Assembly: GCF_014256275.1 (NCBI RefSeq)
Contig: NZ_JACCFE010000002.1
Span: forward strand, 682,001 to 746,000
DNA from: Rhodococcus sp. 4CII
GTDB taxonomy: Bacteria; Actinomycetota; Actinomycetes; Mycobacteriales; Mycobacteriaceae
DNA length: 64,000 nucleotides
Direction: 5' to 3'
Shown here: in pieces, positions 60,425-64,000 of the stretch
Layout: each line of letters starts with the position of its first letter
How positions within the stretch are numbered: the first letter of the stretch is position 1
Made by a program: the position numbers and the translations under genes
The notes under the pieces: generated by a model
Told to the model about the DNA's origin: nothing
What the model saw: the letters and a program-made list of their open reading frames with translations, nothing else
The model's database searches: none

Positions 60425-61309
60425 TCAGATGAGAGGGTTGGCGCCGTTCAGGAAGATCCACACGCACACACCGGCGGCGATGCCCAGAATCAGTGCCACG
60501 AACGACCCGATGAACGGTCGCGTCGCCCAGCCCCGGCGTCCGTCGAGGGAGAGGCGTCCCGGCCCGGTGAGAATGATCACGCCCGCGCACACACCGAGGA
60601 GCGTCTCGTACTCGGTTCCCGCGGGCGCGAAGTACTCGAGCCCCGGTTCCGCGATCTGCCGGAACGCCCACGCATTGATCATCACGGCCAGCACCGAGGC
60701 GGCCGCCAGCGGAGTGAGGAGCCCGAGGATGAGCAGCGCACCGCCCGCGACCTCTCCGATGGCACCCAGAATGGCGAGCAGTTTCGCTTGCTGGAACCCC
60801 GAATCAGCAAGCACCTCCTCGAACCCGTCGAGCCCCGGACCGTTCCACATCCCCGTCAGCTTCTGCAGTCCGTGCACCAGCGCGGTCGCACCCACCGCCA
60901 GCCGCAGTGCCAGCAAGCCGAGGTCCAGGGTGCCGCGGCCGATCTTCACGTCGCCGTCGTCGATCCGGCCGGGCTGCGAATCACTCGACGCGGCCGCGAG
61001 GGACGGGCCGGAACCCGCGCCGATCACCTGCGTCGGCTGATCCGACATGTCCGACCCCCCCGACTGCCGGTACGCAGGAATCTGTTCGGTGGGAAGACCC
61101 GCGCCGCGAGCGTCGCCGTAGTCGAGTTCGTCGTCGGTGTGCGGGAGACCGTGGCCTGCCGAACCGGACCCGGACGACGGCGTGGCCGACGGAAAGCGCT
61201 CGGTGGGAAGGTCGTAGGGGCTCGAGACCTTGCCGTAGCCGGGTGAGCCGCCTTGGTCCACAGCACCCTGGTCGGACGAGTCGCTGGGGTCTTTCCGCAT
61301 GTCAGTCAC
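60425..61309 (-). CDS. DoxX-family membrane protein
   Basis: This is a 294-residue protein with a long disordered, Ser/Gly/Asp-rich N-terminus (residues 1-120) and a DoxX core with four membrane segments (LDLGLLALRLAVGATALVHG, LLAILGAIGEVAGGALLILG, ASVLAVMINAWAFRQIAEPG, then a C-terminal helix pair). The mycobacterial counterpart beside lppZ is a DoxX protein that takes part in a membrane oxidoreductase complex with superoxide dismutase and a thiosulfate sulfurtransferase; that role is known only for that species. The start is GTG 61307-61309, or ATG 61298-61300. Confidence 0.87.
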   Translation of the reverse strand: MTDMRKDPSDSSDQGAVDQGGSPGYGKVSSPYDLPTERFPSATPSSGSGSAGHGLPHTDDELDYGDARGAGLPTEQIPAYRQSGGSDMSDQPTQVIGAGSGPSLAAASSDSQPGRIDDGDVKIGRGTLDLGLLALRLAVGATALVHGLQKLTGMWNGPGLDGFEEVLADSGFQQAKLLAILGAIGEVAGGALLILGLLTPLAAASVLAVMINAWAFRQIAEPGLEYFAPAGTEYETLLGVCAGVIILTGPGRLSLDGRRGWATRPFIGSFVALILGIAAGVCVWIFLNGANPLI

Positions 61310-61398
61310 ACCGTCCAGCCTAGGTCGATCCGCCGGACATCGCTGGTAGGCGGAACCGGCGTGGCGTCGACGTCGATCTCTTCCGTAACGTCTCCATC

Positions 61399-62547
61399 AT
61401 GATGGTGGGAGGGCGGCGCCGCACGGCGTACCGCAAGATGGCGATGTCCGCACTCTGTGTGACGGCGGTGCTCGCCGCAGGGTGCGCGAAATTCGACGAC
61501 TCCGCGTCCTCACCCTTCACCCCGGAGCCGACGGGTGCGTCGGGCGCCGAGGTGGAGCCGGAGAATCCGCCACCGACCACCACGACCACGCCCCCGCCGA
61601 GCGGGCCGCTGGGACCGTGCCAGGATCCGGACCCCAGCGTCATCGCCACCTGTCTCGACACCACCGGTGGACTCGTCGTCCTTCCCGACGGAGCCACCGC
61701 TCTGGTCGCGGAACGCCGGACCGGGCGCATCCTGCAGGTCGCGCAGGGACAGACCCCCAAGGAGATCGCGCGCGTCGACGTCGACGGCAGTTCCGACGGC
61801 GGCCTCCTCGACATCGCGCTGTCGCCGAGCTTCGTCGAGGACAACCTGATCTACGCCTACGTCACCACCCCGGCCGACAACCGGGTCGTGCGGATCGCGC
61901 CGGGTGACTCCGCGAAGGAGGTCCTCGGCGGCATTCCGCGCGGCGACACCGGTAACGCCGGTTCACTCGAATTCTCCGGTGACGAACTGATGGTCCTGAC
62001 CGGCAACACGGGCAACCCGGCCGCGGCCGCGGACCCGGCGTCCCTCGCGGGCAAGCTGCTGAAGGTCACGGCGCTGTCGCCCGCCCCGACACCGGCGCAG
62101 CCCCGTCCGCAGGTGGTGCTGTCGGGCATCGGGACCGCCGGAGGGGTGTGCGTGGACCCGGGAGTGGCTGTGTGGGTCACCGACCGCACCCCGTTGGAAG
62201 ATCGGCTGCAGCGGATCAGCGCCGACGGAGCGGTGTCGTCACCGGTGTGGACGTGGCCGGAGCGGCCCGGTGTCGGCGGGTGCGTCGCCGCCGGCGATGT
62301 CGTCGCCGTGTCCCTGAGCACCGCAAAGGCCATGTCGGCGCTCGCCGCCGATCCCGGCACCGGCGCCGTCACCACGGCCCCGGGCGTCATCGTGCAGGAC
62401 CGGTACGGACAACTCGGCGGCGCCGCCCTCGGACCCGAGGGTCTCATCTGGGTGAGCACCGTCAACAAGACCGCCGGTCAGCCCGGCCCCAACGACGACC
62501 GGGTCATCAAGATGCCCCTGCCCTCCGGCGGCGGCGGATTCGACTGA
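61399..62547 (+). CDS. lppZ: lipoprotein LppZ, PQQ-glucose-dehydrogenase-like beta-propeller
   Basis: This is a 382-residue lipoprotein: basic start, hydrophobic MSALCVTAVLAAGC with Cys as the lipidation site, then a Pro/Thr-rich linker (residues 40-70) and a beta-propeller related to soluble-aldose-dehydrogenase (GDH/SorB-like) proteins. Blades show LPDGATALVAERRTGRILQV, GGLLDIALSPSFVEDNLIYA and GGAALGPEGLIWVSTVNKTA. The catalytic role is not evident. The same gene precedes gatB in mycobacteria. ATG 61399 and 61402 are equivalent starts. Confidence 0.88.
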   Translation: MMVGGRRRTAYRKMAMSALCVTAVLAAGCAKFDDSASSPFTPEPTGASGAEVEPENPPPTTTTTPPPSGPLGPCQDPDPSVIATCLDTTGGLVVLPDGATALVAERRTGRILQVAQGQTPKEIARVDVDGSSDGGLLDIALSPSFVEDNLIYAYVTTPADNRVVRIAPGDSAKEVLGGIPRGDTGNAGSLEFSGDELMVLTGNTGNPAAAADPASLAGKLLKVTALSPAPTPAQPRPQVVLSGIGTAGGVCVDPGVAVWVTDRTPLEDRLQRISADGAVSSPVWTWPERPGVGGCVAAGDVVAVSLSTAKAMSALAADPGTGAVTTAPGVIVQDRYGQLGGAALGPEGLIWVSTVNKTAGQPGPNDDRVIKMPLPSGGGGFD

Positions 62548-62568
62548 CGGTCCACCCCGTCGACACGA

Positions 62569-62607
62569 ACGGGACGCTCGTTCGGTTGATCCGAACGAGC
62601 GTCCCGT
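62569..62607. terminator. bidirectional terminator between lppZ and gatB
   Basis: A perfect 17-bp stem ACGGGACGCTCGTTCGG / CCGAACGAGCGTCCCGT with loop TTGAT in the 75 bp between convergent genes. Confidence 0.9.
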
Positions 62608-62622
62608 CGGTACGGAAGAAGT

Positions 62623-64000
62623 TCAGCCGCAGGCCTCGATGACGAGTTCCTTGACGCGGGCCGGGTCGGCCTGACCCCGGGTGGCCTTCATCACGTCGCC
62701 GACGATCTTGCCCGCGGCCGCGACCTTGCCGCCGCGGATCTTCTCGGCGATATCGGGGTTTGCGGCCAGCGCCTCGTCGACGGCGGCCTTCAGCTTCGTG
62801 TCGTCGCGCTCGACGACCAGCTCCGGGTGGTTCGCGACGACCTGCTCGGGGTCGCCCTCCCCCGCGAGAACGTGATCGACCACCTGGCGGGCCACCTTGT
62901 TGTTCAGCTTGCCGCTGTCGATCAGCGCGACTACCTGCGCGACCTGAGCCGGGGTGATCGGCAGCTCGGCGAGTTCGACCCCACGGGCGTTCGCCTGCTG
63001 AGCCAGGTACGACACCCACCAGGACCGTGCAGCCTCCGGCGCGGCGCCGGCCTCGACGGTCCCGATGACGAGGTCGAGGGCGCCTGCGTTGACGAGGTCG
63101 CGCATGACCTCGTCGGAGACACCCCAATCGGCCTGGATCCGGGCGCGGCGTACCCATGGCAGCTCCGGCAGGGTGCCGCGCAGTTCCTCGATCCATTCCG
63201 CACTGGGTGCGACCGGCTCGAGATCGGGCTCCGGGAAGTAGCGGTAGTCCTCCGCGGTCTCCTTGCGGCGGCCCGGCGACGTCGTCCCGTCGGCCTCCTG
63301 GAAGTGCCGGGTCTCCTGGATCACCTCACCGCCGGCCTCCAGCACCGCGGCCTGGCGGCGCATCTCGTACCGGACCGCCACCTCGACGCTCTTGAGGGAG
63401 TTGACGTTCTTCGTCTCGGTGCGGGTGCCGAGTTCGGTTGCGCCGATCGGCATCAGCGACACGTTGGCGTCGCAGCGCATCGAGCCCTGGTCCATCCGGA
63501 CGTCGGAGACGTTCAGTGACTTCAGCAGGTCACGCAGCGCAGTGACGTACGCGCGGGCCACCTCCGGGGCGCGGGCTCCGGCACCGCTGATCGTCTTGGT
63601 GACGATCTCCACCAGCGGGACCCCGGCGCGGTTGTAGTCGAGCAGCGAGTGGCTGGCACCGTGGATGCGACCGGTCGCACCACCGACGTGCAACGACTTT
63701 CCGGTGTCCTCCTCCATGTGCGCGCGCTCGATCTCCACGCGCCAGGTGGTGCCGTCGTCGAGTGCGACATCGAGGTAGCCGTCGGTGGCGATCGGTTCGT
63801 CGTACTGCGAGATCTGGTAGTTCTTGGGCTGATCCGGGTAGAAGTAGTTCTTCCGCGCGAACCGGCCCCAGGGCGTGATCGAACAGTTCAGTGCGAGTCC
63901 GATCCGGATCGCGGACTCGACCGCCGCCTCGTTCACGACGGGCAGGGACCCGGGCATGCCGAGGCACACCGGGCACACCTGCGTGTTCGGCTCGGCGCCG
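62623..64000 (-). CDS. gatB: Asp-tRNA(Asn)/Glu-tRNA(Gln) amidotransferase subunit B, 5' end missing
   Basis: GatB is the kinase/tRNA-binding subunit that activates Glu-tRNA(Gln) in GatCAB. About 459 codons are present; the gene runs off the right edge and about 40 N-terminal residues are missing. Visible are AEPNTQVCPVCLGMPGSLPV, YFYPDQPKNYQISQYDEPI, GRIHGASHSLLDYNRAGVPL, MRCDANVSLMPIG and the C-terminal YqeY-like tail GKIVGDVMKATRGQADPARV. The CxxC in CPVC is part of the zinc site. It is convergent with lppZ. Confidence 0.95.
   Translation of the reverse strand, partial: GAEPNTQVCPVCLGMPGSLPVVNEAAVESAIRIGLALNCSITPWGRFARKNYFYPDQPKNYQISQYDEPIATDGYLDVALDDGTTWRVEIERAHMEEDTGKSLHVGGATGRIHGASHSLLDYNRAGVPLVEIVTKTISGAGARAPEVARAYVTALRDLLKSLNVSDVRMDQGSMRCDANVSLMPIGATELGTRTETKNVNSLKSVEVAVRYEMRRQAAVLEAGGEVIQETRHFQEADGTTSPGRRKETAEDYRYFPEPDLEPVAPSAEWIEELRGTLPELPWVRRARIQADWGVSDEVMRDLVNAGALDLVIGTVEAGAAPEAARSWWVSYLAQQANARGVELAELPITPAQVAQVVALIDSGKLNNKVARQVVDHVLAGEGDPEQVVANHPELVVERDDTKLKAAVDEALAANPDIAEKIRGGKVAAAGKIVGDVMKATRGQADPARVKELVIEACG

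Noticed and set aside
1..64000. Mobile element, prophage, defence island or biosynthetic cluster
   Set aside because: No transposase, integrase, phage, restriction, toxin or large synthase gene is visible; the order agrees with the actinobacterial core block throughout.

Overview
The window is a high-GC actinobacterial chromosome segment. Gene content and order point to Rhodococcus or a close mycolata relative. The order trmD-rimM-khpA-rpsP, ffh-glnD-glnB-amtB-ftsY-smc, mutM-rnc-rpmF-sepIVA, coaD-rsmD-pyc-recG, ung-thiL-ddl-gpsA-fbiD-ppk-mutT1-hupB-leuDC-ndgR-gltX-leuB-serA-ilvCNB-cfp6, DoxX-lppZ-gatB follows the Mycobacterium tuberculosis block around Rv2906c-Rv3009c, with fewer insertions. 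GTG starts are common and the third codon position is strongly G/C. I see no insertion sequence, prophage, CRISPR array, toxin-antitoxin pair or biosynthetic cluster. This is core genome.

Layout. Positions 1-18.5 kb are almost all minus strand: tRNA/ribosome maturation (trmD partial, rimM, khpA, rpsP), an amidohydrolase with an in-frame amber codon near its start, the SRP pair ffh/ftsY around an amtB-glnB-glnD nitrogen operon with a clear GlnR site, smc, acyP, a secreted beta-propeller protein and an OsmC protein, then mutM-rnc-rpmF-DUF177. Positions 19-29 kb (minus) hold sepIVA, coaD, rsmD, pyruvate carboxylase, recG and a DAK-phosphatase protein, with rpmB divergent. Positions 29-37.4 kb hold a crotonase, ung, a gamma-carbonic-anhydrase-like protein, thiL, an Lrp-C-terminal regulator, DUF3515, ddl, a trans-sulfuration-type PLP enzyme, gpsA and the F420 gene fbiD. 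Positions 37.4-45.3 kb carry ppk, mutT1, the histone-like hupB with an internal 45-bp tandem repeat, leuD-leuC with the divergent IclR regulator ndgR, an F420/PPOX protein and a DUF5302 protein. Positions 45.3-48 kb carry tRNA-Glu, tRNA-Gln and gltX. Positions 48-58.5 kb are mainly branched-chain amino-acid and serine synthesis: leuB, serA, ilvC, ilvN, ilvB, cfp6, ilvD. The rest is an APC permease, a DoxX protein, the lipoprotein gene lppZ and gatB, which is cut by the right edge.

How genes work together. leuB, leuC, leuD, ilvB, ilvN, ilvC and ilvD supply most of the valine/isoleucine/leucine pathway; ilvA, leuA and ilvE are not in the window. Control appears to be layered: a candidate transcription attenuator with an apparently leaderless 15-codon leader peptide upstream of ilvB, and an IclR regulator beside leuC whose divergent promoter region shares an 11-bp word with the serA upstream region. 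GltX, tRNA-Gln(CUG), tRNA-Glu(CUC) and GatB are parts of the indirect Gln-tRNA pathway. AmtB, GlnB and GlnD form the ammonium-sensing module.

I found no convincing undescribed multi-gene system. The observations most worth checking are the ilvB leader, the GlnR site, the shared leuC/serA motif, the amber codon in the amidohydrolase gene and the hupB minisatellite. Several gene ends carry long, near-perfect hairpins.
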